Source of the DNA: Dendrocalamus latiflorus
Taxonomy: Eukaryota; Streptophyta; Magnoliopsida; Poales; Poaceae
NCBI GenBank assembly: GCA_017311315.1
Contig: CM029671.1
Span: 19,838,565-19,902,564 of the forward strand
Length of the DNA: 64,000 nucleotides
Direction: 5' to 3'
How positions within the stretch are numbered: position 1 is the stretch's first letter; each line of letters starts with the position of its first letter. Of the stretch, positions 11,201 to 22,904 are shown piece after piece. The notes under the pieces are model-generated. The model had not been told where the DNA came from. It did not search any database and was given only the letters and a program-made list of their open reading frames with translations. A program made the translations under genes and the position numbers.

Positions 11201-14200
11201 CAGCTGCTTGAGACTGAGAGACTGACTTCATTGCCGATCCGCCCTTATTCAGCCTACTGCTTCGGCGTAACACAAAATCTGACGGGGGTGGGGTGGCCCG
11301 CCGCTTCTGAACCGCCGGCAAAGGAAGCAAGGCATCAGAGGGCAACTTCAGCCAAGAATGACTTTGCCGGTGTTGAGAGAACCGGATTGGCAGGTTGCCG
11401 CTGGAGATGCCGCTGCCGCCGCCTGACATAAACTTGCGAAATACTCTGGGCTCCCGCCACTGGAACGACACCACTCCCAGTCGAGACGGGCCCAGGGTCC
11501 GAACCAACTCCCTGTCCAGCTGAAACTGGCCCAGGACCTGGGACGGAAAACGCCTTCCCGCTAGGAGAGGAACCAGACGCAGGCTCCGCTGGCTCCGGAT
11601 CGACCGAGTGGGGGCACGGAGCAGCAGGGCAGCCGACAGCAGCAACCAAGGCAGAGTCAGAGGGCTGCCTATTGGCGGCAGAGCCAACTCCCATCGCTAG
11701 CAGGGCCGCCTCGGGCAGAACAGAGGAGACCGCTTCCTGCACCGGCTGAAGATCTCCTTCATCATGACGGATCTCAGCAGCCAACTCAGGAGATGCCACA
11801 TGGACAACGGCGTGGCCAACAAGCGACCTGGTGGGCCCCAGGCGGCTCTTGACAGGGACGCGGCCCTCCTTGAGGTCTCCGGGACTCCTCCTCACCGGCG
11901 ATCGGCCACGGGAACGCGGCGGCGAGTCGGAGCGCGGCGGAGAGGCGAAGCGCCTGAAGGACCTCAGATGCCGCAATCTGGCCGCAGCTTGGCCGATGAC
12001 GGTCGCGACCTGGCCGATGAAGACCGCAGCCTGGTCGAAGGAGGCAACGGAGAGCGCATGACTGAGGGACTCCACCGCTTCGGCAATCGCCAGCCCGGAA
12101 GCGCGCTCCCGACGCCCAGAGGAGTGGCCCCGGAGCATGCGACGCTGCAGAAGCCGCCCTCCAACATCTCCGCCCGCCGCCGGAGGTGAAGACGCAGGGG
12201 CTTCCTCGACCGGGGAAATACGCCGCCAGACCGGGATGCGCCCCCCCCCCCCCCCCGACGGAGGAGGTCCAGGGCAGGCAAAGGCACGATGGCCAAGTCC
12301 CATGCAGCGGAAACAAAGGTAACACAGTTGCTTCAAAGGCACTTTTTCTATCCCTACTTTTCACAGATCATATACAAAAGTAACAACACACCAAAACGAA
12401 AGGCGAAGCTCATTCGATGCAATTACAACGAGTTAACTCAACCTGAGGTAGCATATCTCCTGCAGAAGAAATGGCAACTGAAATCGATTGTTCCTGAGCC
12501 ACATAAATTAAGAAAATTATAGCTCATTAGTCTTCAGGAACTGACTACAAGATAATGGAAACTGCAAAAGTAATACTATACCTTTGCTGTGTTGCTCAAA
12601 GTGTAAAATCACATGCTAATTAAATATAATTATTTACTCTATGCACAGGATAGTTAATGGCTCACTATCAGCCCAGCAAGCAGACATTATGCCAATGACG
12701 TATCTTTACTAGTTTGTGGGTGATCTGCAGAAACCATAACCCTATTTCCCATTGATACAAAGGGGTGAAAGAGCTAACTGTTGTAGGTTTATTATGTGCG
12801 TTGCGTTTTCCATAGATTCTTAATTTTTAATGAGTCATTTTTTCCTTTTATAAAATTATCCACGGATTTAGTAACATTGTAGATATATCATACAATGTGA
12901 TATGTCCGTTGATATGCAGAAATATACACTACAAAATGGCCAGTAAAACATTCCTTCCATACTTTCATACCCTCTCAACAAGTTTTGATAGGCTATCCAA
13001 GGTTGATAAAACCTTACGTCCTTGAGTAATCTGGGCCCTACAGTCAACAAAATGAGACACTCAGAATAAAGGCACATTTTACTTGATCCATGAGGAAGGG
13101 AATAACAACAATAAGGAAATTCACCATGGGAATAACAATAATAAGTAAACTCACTGACAAAATAAAGTTTCAAAACTAAGACTAAAAAGGGAATGATACA
13201 ATGATTGTTCTTAAATGGGCAGCAGTTGTCTAGCTCAAAGCACACGCAACATGGGCCATACCTTAATACATACATAATGATTGTGCCCATGTAAAGGATG
13301 ATGCAAACAATCTTTAATTATACTGAATCTTGGTAATGAAAGTTATCAAATCCAGGAATTTAGCACCTTATTGCAAAATAAAAGACATGCATGCATGTTT
13401 TTTTTTTCATTAACAGATTGTCTTGCAAAGGAAGATGCTTTCTTTAAGAAGGAAGCTGAAGGTTATTGGATTCAACCTTTTGAAGGTACCAGAAACCTTT
13501 GCGCTGAAGATGTCACTAGCAGCTGATATAAAACTGCACTTTCTAGCCAACGAAATCTTTTCAACATGATCTATAATCTGAAAAATTAAAATTACAACAA
13601 TGTATCAAATATATGTGAGATTTTAAACATAAAAAAGATACAACAGCAACAGGAAAAAAGAATCAGGTAATACTGGAACCTTCTTTTTTTCTTCCCTGTC
13701 ACCATGGAAAAGGGCCTTGAAGGCTTGACGCCATGGGCCATCATCACAGCCAGGTAATGTGGTCCTAAGTATTGCCATAATAGCTTTGATAACCTGAAAT
13801 AGTTACATGGTAAAGCACTTATGTTGTGACACAACTGATAGCATCAAGAGGCTTGTTCTCCCAAGTTATTGTAAATGATAAGTACGCTAACAAGTATGGA
13901 CATGGTTTTTGCGTTACCGTGTTTTGTATTAAAGTGGGAAAAAGCTATGCAAACTTGGGTTTTGCTAAAGAAAATACAATGGAAAGAAGCTCAGGCCAGC
14001 ACATCTTCCCATAAAATTTTGTTTAGGCACAAAAAAAACCCATCTCAGACGGTTCCTTTCCGGAACAATAGATAACAATAGGTATGTGTTGGGTTGTGTG
14101 TGAGTGTGTCTTGGGCCAAGGCCCACTCTTGTGTGTAGGTAATAGCACATAGCAAGAAAAGATAATACAGTGTATTTAGACTGCAGAACTGTCCTCATGG

Positions 14201-17200
14201 TATCAGAGCTTGGCGACGTGGACAGTTCAAAAAAAAAGAGCTTGGCGACGTGGAGGTGATGCTGGGAAACCCAAATCCTAGGGCTGCCGACGGCAGAGGT
14301 GTTGTCGGCGCCGGGGTTGGTGGCGGTCGAGTGCTCCTGGCAATGGAGAATCACGCGGGAGGAGTGCTCAAGTGGTGGCGCCTTGGAAGCAACGGTGTGA
14401 TGTGCTGGTTGTGGTGTCGCGCGGTCGAGGTGGTGGAAGCTATCTCCTTGTGGTGAAGCCCAACGTGGGTGGCGTGGTCGGTAGCATTGCCAAGCACATA
14501 GAATCTGACAGAGGTGGTGAAGGCGCGCCGACCGACAACGAGAGAGGACGAAGCGCACGGTCCAGGGGGAGGCGTGGTGAGAAGGTGGAGAAGGCCTCGG
14601 CGGCGGCGAAGGCGAGGAGGCGTCCGTGGCTGTCGGTGGCCTTGCGTGGTGTAGGGAGTAGACTGAAACTTGATTGCAATTTAGTTCAAGGCACAATCTC
14701 GACTGGCTGGTACTTGAGCCTGATTTGGTAGCATCCGGCCATCAAAGCCCGATTGGCTGGTACTTGAGCCTGATTTGGTGGCATCCGGCCAGCAAAGTCC
14801 ATAAAGGCTGTTTGCTGTGCTGATTACTGTAAACTTTGAAATGCATGGTAATTCTCTTGCTATTGTTCTTTCTCTAGTAGGAAAAGGTGATGAGTCTTTC
14901 GGACAAAAATAGAGAAATGGGGGAGAATCAAGGTATCGAACATGTGCTTGAGAAATTGGCTCAGTTACTCACTTCGAAGACTGGTGAGACTTCATCAAAC
15001 CAGTCAATTGTTAAATATAGGGTGTGTTTGGTTGCCTGAATCTCCTTCGTCCTGGCTGGATGGATCCGTATAATCTGAGAAAGAGCATGTTTGGTTGCCT
15101 GTATGAGTGGATGCAGCCTGCATGAACGGATGCAAAAATACGCTCTCATCCTGGATGGGTGGATACGCTCAAAATGAGCTTCACTGGCCATCCTGGATGG
15201 GTTGATGCAGTGTATCTTATGCGGTCCCACGTGTCAGCCTCTCAGGTTTGGTAGACTGCATCCGCTCATACAGGCAACCAAACAGCATCTCAGTTTTTTT
15301 GCATCCGCTCATGCAACCTCACCAAACATCTTCTTTTTCTGAAATACGATTCCACTCAGCCTGCATCCACTCAGTCAGGATATACGATACAACCTCCATC
15401 CACGAACCAAACACACCCATATAGAACTAGTTCAGAAGGTGGAATTGATGCCAAATAAAATTAAATCGGCAAGCATCAAGAATTACTTACGTTGGTCCAG
15501 AAGGGCATTGTTGATCCTAAAGACAAAGGGCTAGAGGGTTTTGTCAAGAGGAGCCAACTGAGCCGGTCGACAAGTTAAGTGCAGAATGGAGAACCTAGAA
15601 TACTACTAACTTGCTAATGGTGACATGGTTGTTGAGTTCTTTATCTCCAACCATTGCTGCAATGATGGAGACTAGGGTTCGGAAAACCGGCGGTTACCGG
15701 TAACCGCCGGTAACCGGATTTCCTGGTGGGTACCGGGAAATAAAAAACCGGCCAAGTTATTTCGAAGTACATTTATATTTGTGAGTCTTTTGTGATTGCA
15801 TAATGCATCTTCTAGGTTGGTTTAAACCATTTTTGTATTAGATTACCTATTGTATGAGCTAAATATGCTTTGAACCGGTACCGGTCCCCGCCGGGATTTA
15901 GGCCGATACCGGGTTTTGGAACCTTGATGGAGACCATATCAAGCGCGGCTGAGGTATGAAAAACCTTGTCAAAGTTGTACTCAGAAGAAGGGAATGTAAT
16001 GCTAATAGTTGAGACACAAGGGAAAACTAGTGGCCTGAAACAGGGAGACTATTCTGTAATGAAGTATGTTGCAAAATTGCAATGATTGTGGGCAGCCTTA
16101 GATTACTATGATCCTCTTGGGTTGATACATTCAGAGTGTATATCCACTGTTAAGAAGTGAATTGAACGCAGGAGTGTGGTAGAGTTCCTGAAAGGACTGA
16201 ACCTAGAATTTGATGGAAGGCGAACTTCTATGTTTCATCAACCTATCCTCCCTTCCACGGAGGAAGCTATTGCAAAAATTACACAGGAGGAGACCAGATT
16301 AATAATATCAAGAACTAACAATAGCTTATGATTGTATCATATATTTTCAGCAAGGCCCTCCCCTGTTGGTTCCTTTCAAAAAAGGAAAACAATGGCCAAT
16401 TTGGAAACTATAAGAAATGTCCAGGCTTCAAAATGTTAAGGCAGATAAGGACTATAAAATTGATAATATCAAAGCAAACCAGGAAATCATGAGAAATTGC
16501 TCATTTCCAATGAATGTCAGGAGTAAACTAAATACAAGTATCCAACTACCTTTTTCCTGTAGAAAGCCACACCATGAACATTAAAGGGAATTTTCCTGTT
16601 GCGAAAGGACACTTGGAACGCTTTGCCAGTTACCTGCGTATAAGAAAGCTAAGACTACAAGCATAACCAAATGTGGTTCAACAACACATAGGGTGTAAGA
16701 TTTCTCAACCTGTCTTCGATATAGGACAGCAATTTTACCAAAGTTGCAGCCTTCAGCTGAACTAGATGTAGTTTCAATGATTTTGTCAATAACAAATGCA
16801 CATTGTGAATCTTCGCTATGGCACTCCTTAACAGTGATCTATTCAAAATTAAGGATTGAATAAGAAACTAACAGGATGCAAGAGCAAATAACAATGATTT
16901 GTTTGGGCCATCTATAAGGATACCTTACACCCAGAAGGGTTGTCAGTCTCAACAATTTTATGATGATGCCGTTTAGTGTTGTTGTGAATTAGAGCTGTTG
17001 CTGCTTCAACAATTGCCCGTGTAGAGCGGTAGTTCTTGTTCAACCTGATCTGCAATCATTGGCATGGCAAGCTACTTAACAGATATCAAGAAGAGAATCT
17101 AGCACCTCAGACAAATAGAAGTGCCCAGGGAGACACCACAATTACCTCTTTGTGATTTGGAAAATCTCTGCGAAATGAATCAAAGCCAGAAACATCGGCA

Positions 17201-20200
17201 CCATTGAAACTGAAGATGGACTGACATAAGAGCAGAAGTTGAAATTACATATATATGTGACAGCTGAAAGCACCAATAGACATCCAGATTCCAGAAACCA
17301 AAATTCTAAAGTTCTAGGATGATGGCTGTGAATCAAAATTTGCGTACCTGATCATCATCACCAACAATAGTTATATGATTGTGGGAAGCTAGTATCTTCA
17401 GAAGAAAATATTGCATAGCACTTGTATCCTGAAACTCATCAACTACTATTGCCTGCCATGTATCCTGGCACTCTTTGTATACTGCATAGGCAAGGGACAC
17501 AGTCATCTTAATCAACAGCTCATCAAAGCAGATGATATTGTGAGATCAGAATTCAGAACTGAAACTACCTTCAGGAAACTTCGTGAGAAGGGTTATGGAT
17601 GAGTTAATAAAATCATGGTAATCAAGAGCGTTACAAGACCTTAGTATTTCATTGTAGTGCCGAAGAATTGAAGCCTACTCAAAAAAATTATGAAACAAAG
17701 GTCATTCTGGTTTAGAATGAAGAATAAAAAATGGGTTGTACTAAAAGGAGAGCTTACTCCTGTCAAATCGCCCTTTTTTTCATACTCCTCAGGCGTTCGC
17801 CCTGAAGCTTTGGCCTGTAAAGGAAGATGCGGAGTTTGGTAACAATAAAACCCAGCTGCCCAAAAAGATCTACTTGGTAATGTAACAGCCTATGTTGTGG
17901 ATTCCTAATTATTTTTACCGAAATATATCTCCAGATCACCACTGCCACGCTCACAGTTTTGATCTAGTACAAGATTTAGTGTGATTGATTGACATTCTAG
18001 TAGTAAGCTCAAGAACTATATGGATCAATATACCTCAGACAATGAAGAGTGCAGAATATGAAGTTCATAGCCATGACTACCATTCTAACTCTTGAAGTGA
18101 GTGTTTTCGTCCACAACGAAGCTAAACATGGTCCAGAATTTAGCATGTGATCCTAGCTACGATTTTTGTGAGGTATATGCAGCTAGTATTATAGCTGCTG
18201 TCCTGTACAAAGGAAGATCTTTTCACACCATTTCTAGGTTTTACTGGTTGTCAAATTTATTAATAAGATGTTTGATATTGTGTCTTATTTCTAAGGTGTT
18301 TGTTCAGACCTAGCATGAGATACCTTTGAAATATGTCTATCAAGTCTACTGTGGCAGCAGGCCTACAAAGACGAATGCTTCTTCCCTACCAAGTTATCTA
18401 TTTACTAAATAGTTTGATTGATTTCCTAAGATAAGGATTAGTCTTTTAGCATCATATCTATTAGTTAGGAAAGATATTATTTAGATTGATCTTATCCATA
18501 ATTGTTAAGAGAACCCTCTATATAGGGAGACATATTGTAATCATTATTCCTAAGCAAGAATGAATGAATCAACTTCCAAGTATCTCAAATCTCTCCTTCT
18601 AGCCAAGTCTCTCCTCGTACCAAGCACCCTCATTCTCTTAACGCTTTCTCTTTCAAGACATGCCGATTGGCCTCATCTAATGATAGTTATCCCCATTGTG
18701 TACCAACGTACACAACAGTAAAGAACCTTTGCAATTTCATTTTCTAACATATGCAGAACTTTTTATACTTTATATTGAGATCTTGGACTAGATCTTGTGT
18801 TCATTACTGCATGAGGCTTTCTAAGCCTCTGAATGACATCTACACAGCACATTGAAGCAGTTCCAACATTCTGCGTGGTGCATTTGTAGCAGAAAGGCGT
18901 GAAGTAGCAGATCCGATATATAAAGAGAATCTAGACCACACTTTAGGAAGATGCAAATTTATTGTGCAACTTTAAAGAAATTTTACAGGAAGCAAATGTT
19001 ATAGCGACTGCCCGTTCCCCTCGTAAAGCTTCAAGTGCACCAAAACAAAAAGGGAATGGAAAACTAAAATGTTAGTGACGAAATCTTCAAAAGTAGAAGG
19101 CACCTGTGTAACAAACTTCTGCCACTTCTTAGCTTTGTCTTTAAAAGAATTTTTAATGTCTCCGTCATACTGCTTAATTGAATCTCCGAGACCATTGCTT
19201 TTGTCATTTTCCAATAGACGCTCTGCCTCAATAATGGCCCTCCTCTGTTGTCCGTGTCCATAGATTATGAATTCAGATGTGCGGCCTAGCCTTCAAAGGA
19301 TTTGAAATTACCGAATAAATGCCTAAATAAGCCAAGAGTCCAAGTATCTACAACAATTAGTAGACTTGATAAACTGTAAGAAAGAGAAAGCGTATTGAAA
19401 TGAGAGCACAAAGAGAAAACAAGATCAGTTCATCGTATTAGCAAATACAATATAGCATTACACAAATTTGTCCATCAACAACTTTGCAAGGCATCGAACT
19501 ACAGATGGAGATGATTGTAAGAGGTACTTTAATGCCTATCTGACTTCTAATTTGTAGTCACTACAATTGAAAAGCATCATCCTAAGTTAAACCAGAGGAC
19601 AAGAATTTATTTTTAGCTTCAGTTTTTATCCAGGTTCTATGACTCTTCTCATCCAGTTACTTTCATATTTTCTTCAAAGCAAATGTTGTACATCAGTAAT
19701 TTAATTAATATGTAGTTCATAGATAAATGCACTAATTTAGTATGTTGAGCAAAAGCATATCGACATCTGATGCACTTCAAATATTATCTACCAACAGAAA
19801 AGACATACTTTTCAGCATGAGTCCTGCAAAGCTGCAAGCAGAATGAGTGAAATGTGCTTATTACAATCTCCTTGGCAACTGGCTTCCCGACCACTGCCCC
19901 TATTCGATCCCTCATTTCTGAGGCAGCAGCAGTTGTGAATGTCATAGCAAGAATGTTTGATGGTGGAATTCCCTAGTCATAAGAACAAAAGGAGATATGT
20001 GACAGACTATGTGAGCTTCAAATATCATTACATACTAATTTTTATAGTGATTATATGAAACAATGAAAACTACCTCTTTGAGCAATGTGAGCACCCTACC
20101 AACCATTGTGGAAGTCTTGAGTCATGCCAGTTACAAAAAAGAAATTTTCAGTATATACAGAAGTATAGAACTGATCACGAGATAAGGACTTCCAATGGGT

Positions 20201-22811
20201 TCAATAAAGCTCAATTAAACAGCACCTTTTTATTAAATTTAACTTGCAACAAAATTTGTGAAATTTACCCATAGATACAAAACAAAACCTATGCAACCAT
20301 TTTGAAAATGTCAATTAAAGGATTGCACTTGCACCATTTTGTTCAACAATAACATTGAAAATTACTTAAACAAATAAATCAGAGAGACACAGTCAAGTAA
20401 CTTGGTTTCAGTTATTCGACAATCATCTTAGTGTTTGGAAGGATATATACTATAGTCCAGGGAATATATTTCACTTGGTAGGTACTAGGTAGGATTTATC
20501 TCATATTGAATCACATCATTCCGGTTCTCATTTCATTTGAAATCAATAATAAATTGTATCAATTCCCACAGACAAAATTAACTGTATCAGCTACAAGAAC
20601 AGAAGCCATGAATTTATTATACATTCATCTGTCACTCTTGTTCTTGTTAAACTATTTTAGTAAAAAAGGTGCCATAAGCCTAAAACATTGGTCTCGATGG
20701 ACCTGAGCAACTGAAATAATCAATCTCACTTTACTTTTTGCATATCGAAGTTAGGGCAATTAATTTATGACAAGAGTTAACTCTATTGCGTATATCCATA
20801 ATATTGAGAGCTAAGACACTGTATTCAAAACACATTGAATATATATGCAATTACCATAAATAAGACAGTGTACCTTTCCACTTCCTGGACCTGCAACAAT
20901 CATTAATGGAACAGCCACATCACTACATGCAGCCTCCCTCTGCCTGTCGTTCAGGGAGTGCAAATACTCATAGTACTTCCTTGGAACACGCCCTTCATCT
21001 TCCTCCATTTCTAGTTCCATCTCCCCTGGATCCTCCTGGACCTTGGCAGCAGACAGGGCAGCATGCCCCTCATGGAAGGCATCAACCTCACCCAAAAATG
21101 CATCAACAAGCTAAACATCTCCCAAGAAAAGAGAAATCAAATGAACTATCTTAGTAACTTGGTTTCAAACCAAACCTACTCAATTCAGTTTCTCCTTCCC
21201 AGATTCAGGAAACAAGAATTCCCTGAAACCCTAAAGCTATTAATCATTCTCTTCTCTAAAGTTAAGAAACAAAGTTATACCTCTCCTCCCCCCTCTACAA
21301 CGGAAATTACTGGGGGAACTGAAGCATCACTACACAATGCTACCGAGCCATCTTCTTCCTCCGCCTCCATCTCCTCCTGGCACTTGGCAGAAAACTTGGC
21401 ATGGTGCTCCTCGTTAATGGCATTGACTTTCCAGAACGCGTCCTCAAACTGAATTCCTCTCAAAAGAAAACAACACAATAAGTTCCTCTCACAACTTGCC
21501 GCCTATCAACGCGATGTATTGAAACATTAGATACCTCATCCAAATCACAATAGCGTTTCAAGGAAAAATAAATCCCCAATGATTCGCATTCATTTTCCCA
21601 GCTTCCCCGTCGGTGCCATCACAGGGCAATAAACATAAATTTTGAGATGCTCCACAAATCTTCCTAATTTACTTCTAAAATCAAGAAGAAAAAATGTCCT
21701 CCTAGTGTCAGGGAGGAGAAAAACCATGGCTTTAAGGAAGTTACACGTACTCGCCAATTCGAAGGAACCGGATTTCCCCAACCTAACTATTCAACAGCAC
21801 TTCACAATTTAAAGTTGCCTCCCCAGATCCATGAAACCAGAAACGCCTTTCTTCCAATGAATATTCACATACCTCTCCACCCTCCGCTGCGATGGAAATA
21901 ACTGGTGGAAGTGAATCATCATCACACGGCAGCACCGAGCTTTCTTCTTGCTCCGCTTCATTCAGCTCCTCCTGGCTCTTGGCATCAGACTGGGCATCAC
22001 GCTCCTCACAAATGGCATTCACCTCCTTCCAGAATGCATCATCCTCAAGCTAAATTCCACCCAAAAGAGACAACAATAAAGTGAGCTCTTTATTGAAATC
22101 ACCACTTACGTAGTTGAATTCCAAGCAGTCGCAATAGCGCATCAACAAACTATTACACCCAAAATGAGTCGGTAATTCTTCTGCACAACTTCTTCACTAT
22201 CCCAATTCCCAAAACACTCCAATTACAAGAAACGAAAACTATCACGATGCCTCAGCTCTCCCCATTTCCATTCCAATTTCAATGACGCGCCATTTGTAAA
22301 GGCTCCAACGCGATTCCTAACTCGTTTCGAAACAACTTATAAGAGACCAAAGTTATACCGTTCCGTTCTCTGGTCCAGCATCGATGTTCATCGCCGCCGC
22401 GACCGACCCTTCTCCAGTCTTCTTCGGATCCTCCGCCGAATTCTTGTGCTTATCCTTCTCCTTCCTAGACGTGGACCGCGCGTGCTCCTCGCAGATGGCG
22501 TCCACCTCCCGCAAGAACGCCTCGTCCATGTCGTCGTCGTCGAGAAGGAACCTGCACGACTTGGGCACCTTCGGGAGGGGAGTGCTGTACCCATACCCGC
22601 ACCCTTCCCCTCCGCCACCGCCGCCGCTTCCAAAGCCGCGCTGCTGCAGGGCGTTGCCGGTGACGTTGGCGAGCGGCCGGCGCGGCGGCGGGGGGCATGG
22701 GGATTGCGGCGGGCGCTTGCAGGGGAGGAGGGGGGAGGGGTTGGAGGAGCCGCGGGGGGGGACGGGGAGAGGGCAGGCGTTCTCCTTCCACCGGGACATG
22801 GTTGCCACCAC
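2067..22811 (-). CDS. SRS2: SRS2-like UvrD/Rep-family (SF1A) DNA helicase, 3' end disrupted
   Basis: This is a 3'-5' DNA helicase of the plant SRS2/UvrD type, expected in the nucleus to unwind DNA and remove recombinase filaments. I phased 27 exons: 22359-22811, 21873-22049, 21281-21448, 20874-21110, 20074-20115, 19809-19972, 19104-19290, 17758-17814, 17569-17674, 17348-17481, 17146-17220, 16924-17049, 16710-16838, 16550-16633, 13680-13793, 13477-13577, 12971-13037, 12443-12493, 6322-6399, 4831-5034, 4706-4744, 3359-3430, 3200-3286, 3067-3123, 2615-2778, 2286-2379, and 2255 onward. Every junction keeps frame. Motifs seen: Walker A AGPGSGK across exons 4/5 (about residue 340), VDEFQDTS and VGDDDQ in exon 10, LNKNYRS in exon 12, TIHQ-SKGLEWD at exons 20/21 and VAMTRARKKLY in exon 23. 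The first 1089 residues are intact. Exon 27 then runs into an antisense LINE and stops at 2067 after about 50 non-native residues. The native C-terminus is absent from the window. Confidence 0.93.
6569..6790. repeat. Direct duplication, about 110-bp period
   Basis: The segment that starts gcacagctttgtagtttgta at 6570 reappears at 6680. It continues through ttaatttgcactaggtaac and catgatttgatcat in both copies. The second copy has a small acatca insertion. It lies in helicase intron 18. Confidence 0.88.
6860..7163. repeat. Solo LTR with 5-bp target-site duplication CATAC
   Basis: A 294-bp sequence (6865-7158) begins TGTTGTGG and ends CCACAACA, a canonical TG..CA LTR with short inverted ends. 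It is flanked on both sides by CATAC (6860-6864 and 7159-7163). A TATA-like tatatataaac lies near 7030. No internal retrotransposon domain is attached, so it reads as a solo LTR left by recombination. It sits in helicase intron 18, just downstream (in + coordinates, left) of the LINE. Confidence 0.9.
7409..11005 (-). pseudogene. LINE ORF2: endonuclease, reverse transcriptase, zf-RVT, with four nonsense codons
   Basis: A single reading frame runs the whole length. It contains an apurinic-type endonuclease (NVRGLN, CLQETK, GDFN near 10530, SDHCPL), a reverse transcriptase (DKAPGPDGYT, LLPKT, DISKAFDSVSW, YADDVVLF) and the C-terminal zinc-binding region (CPLCDQ, HRNGCIFD). I see no frameshift. 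The frame is broken only by TAG at 10603-10601, TAG at 8761-8759, TGA at 8338-8336 and TAG at 7771-7769. The intact YADD catalytic motif and clean frame indicate recent activity, while the nonsense codons show it is now inactive. Confidence 0.9.
11091..12339 (-). pseudogene. LINE ORF1 (gag-like), 5'-truncated and frameshifted
   Basis: Translation starts near the 5' edge with CFRCMGLGHRAFACP, a CX2CX4HX4C zinc knuckle typical of plant L1 ORF1 RNA-binding proteins. Arg/Ser/Pro-rich sequence follows. The frame used from 12339 to 11335 stops there. Matching C-terminal sequence (LRRSSRLNKG..ELDLERYNHAFDKP) is in another frame at about 11360-11091, so at least one frameshift lies near 11340-11400. 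A run of 16 C at 12241-12256 lies within it. The upstream domain usual for full-length ORF1 is missing through 5' truncation. Confidence 0.8.
14084..14209 (+). repeat. Copia-type LTR end with tRNA-Met primer-binding site
   Basis: At 14198-14209 the sequence tggtatcagagc matches the common plant primer-binding site complementary to initiator tRNA-Met. It follows directly after ..gtcctca, a plausible LTR 3' edge. The LTR probably starts near 14084 (tgttgggttgtgtg), giving a short LTR, but no second copy was found to confirm this. A degenerate second copy of the downstream cttggcgacgtgg lies at about 14240. Confidence 0.65.
15015..15423. mobile_element. MITE with GGGTGTGTTTGG terminal inverted repeats
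   Basis: The 399-bp segment 15020-15418 begins GGGTGTGTTTGGTTGCCTG and ends ACGAACCAAACACACCC. It is flanked by ATATA at 15015-15019 and 15419-15423. The interior repeats ggttgcctg and gcatccgctca motifs in both orientations. It interrupts the copia gag relic and so is younger than it. The superfamily is not certain. Confidence 0.82.
15665..15934. mobile_element. hAT-type non-autonomous element, 8-bp TSD ATGGAGAC
   Basis: The 254-bp segment 15673-15926 begins TAGGGTTCGGAAAACCGG. Its right end read in reverse is CAAGGTTCCAAAACCCGG, a good inverted match. ATGGAGAC flanks it at 15665-15672 and 15927-15934. An 8-bp duplication is the hAT hallmark. The interior is rich in CCGG/ACCGGT repeats. It is nested in the copia gag relic. 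Confidence 0.82.
18340..18725 (+). repeat. Probable LTR fragment in helicase intron 7
   Basis: The region has the look of a copia LTR: tgtggcagcaggcc near 18347, a TATA-like ctctatatagggag near 18520, a polyadenylation-like region with repeated aatgaat, and a CA-ending cgtacacaaca. I could not find a convincing target-site duplication or a partner LTR, so its limits are approximate. Confidence 0.35.
20874..22811 (-). other. Helicase exons 1-4: N-terminal acidic repeats from tandem exon duplication
   Basis: Exon 1 has a Pro/Gly-rich start followed by DDMDEAFLREVDAICEEH. Exon 2 begins LEDDAFWKEVNAICEE, exon 3 FEDAFWKVNAINEEH and exon 4 LVDAFLGEVDAFHEGH. Exons 2 and 3 (59 and 56 codons) share the whole layout: the DAFW motif, an acidic Glu run, then LPPVISIA or VPPVISVV followed by EGGE. 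All four are phase 0 at both ends, so any of them could be skipped without a frameshift. Introns 1 and 3 both begin gtataactttg, so the duplication extends into intron sequence. The repeats precede the Walker A motif and lie outside the helicase core. Confidence 0.85.
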
Positions 22812-22904
22812 GATCGCCGGCGGCGAGGGTTTTGAGGTTTTTGGAATTTTGGGTGAAGACGGCGTGGGCGGGATGCAGTGGGGGCTTCCCTTGTTTTTGA
22901 AAGA

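Larger units (their letters stand above)
7238..12347 (-). mobile_element. L1-type LINE, about 5.1 kb, in sense orientation within helicase intron 18
   Basis: The element spans about 7241-12339. It ends in a poly-A tail (poly-T at 7241-7248 on this strand) and is flanked by CACTTTTT at 7238-7245 and 12340-12347, partly merged with the tail. It is 5'-truncated inside ORF1, which starts at the CCHC knuckle. It carries the rest of ORF1, then ORF2 with endonuclease, reverse transcriptase and zf-RVT domains. It has the same strand as the host gene, and all flanking helicase exons remain in frame, so splicing could still remove it. Confidence 0.93.
14210..16460 (+). pseudogene. Copia gag relic with nested insertions, antisense in helicase intron 14
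   Basis: A gag-like frame opens at 14890 (MSLSDKNREMGE). After an inserted MITE it resumes near 15420. At 16020-16320 it continues as a copia gag segment (QGDYSVMKYVAKL, LDYYDPLG, EFLKGLN). Several in-frame stops show decay. It lies on the plus strand inside intron 14 of the minus-strand helicase. The leader between primer-binding site and gag (14210-14890) is unusually GC-rich at 14290-14650. No pol domain was recognised. Confidence 0.7.

Noticed and set aside
11764..12189. 141-aa plus-strand frame
   Set aside because: It is the antisense of LINE ORF1. No homology and no splice or start context.
12289..12522. Plus-strand open frame with protein-like composition (NELTQPEVAYLLQKKWQL)
   Set aside because: It is the complement of helicase exon 18 (12443-12493, EQSISVAISSAGDMLPQ) plus flanking intron. 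The minus-strand reading fits the gene and its phases.
14198..14209. tggtatcagagc considered as part of a tRNA gene
   Set aside because: Only the acceptor-complement 12-mer is present, directly after an LTR-like end, so it is a retrotransposon primer-binding site. No cloverleaf.
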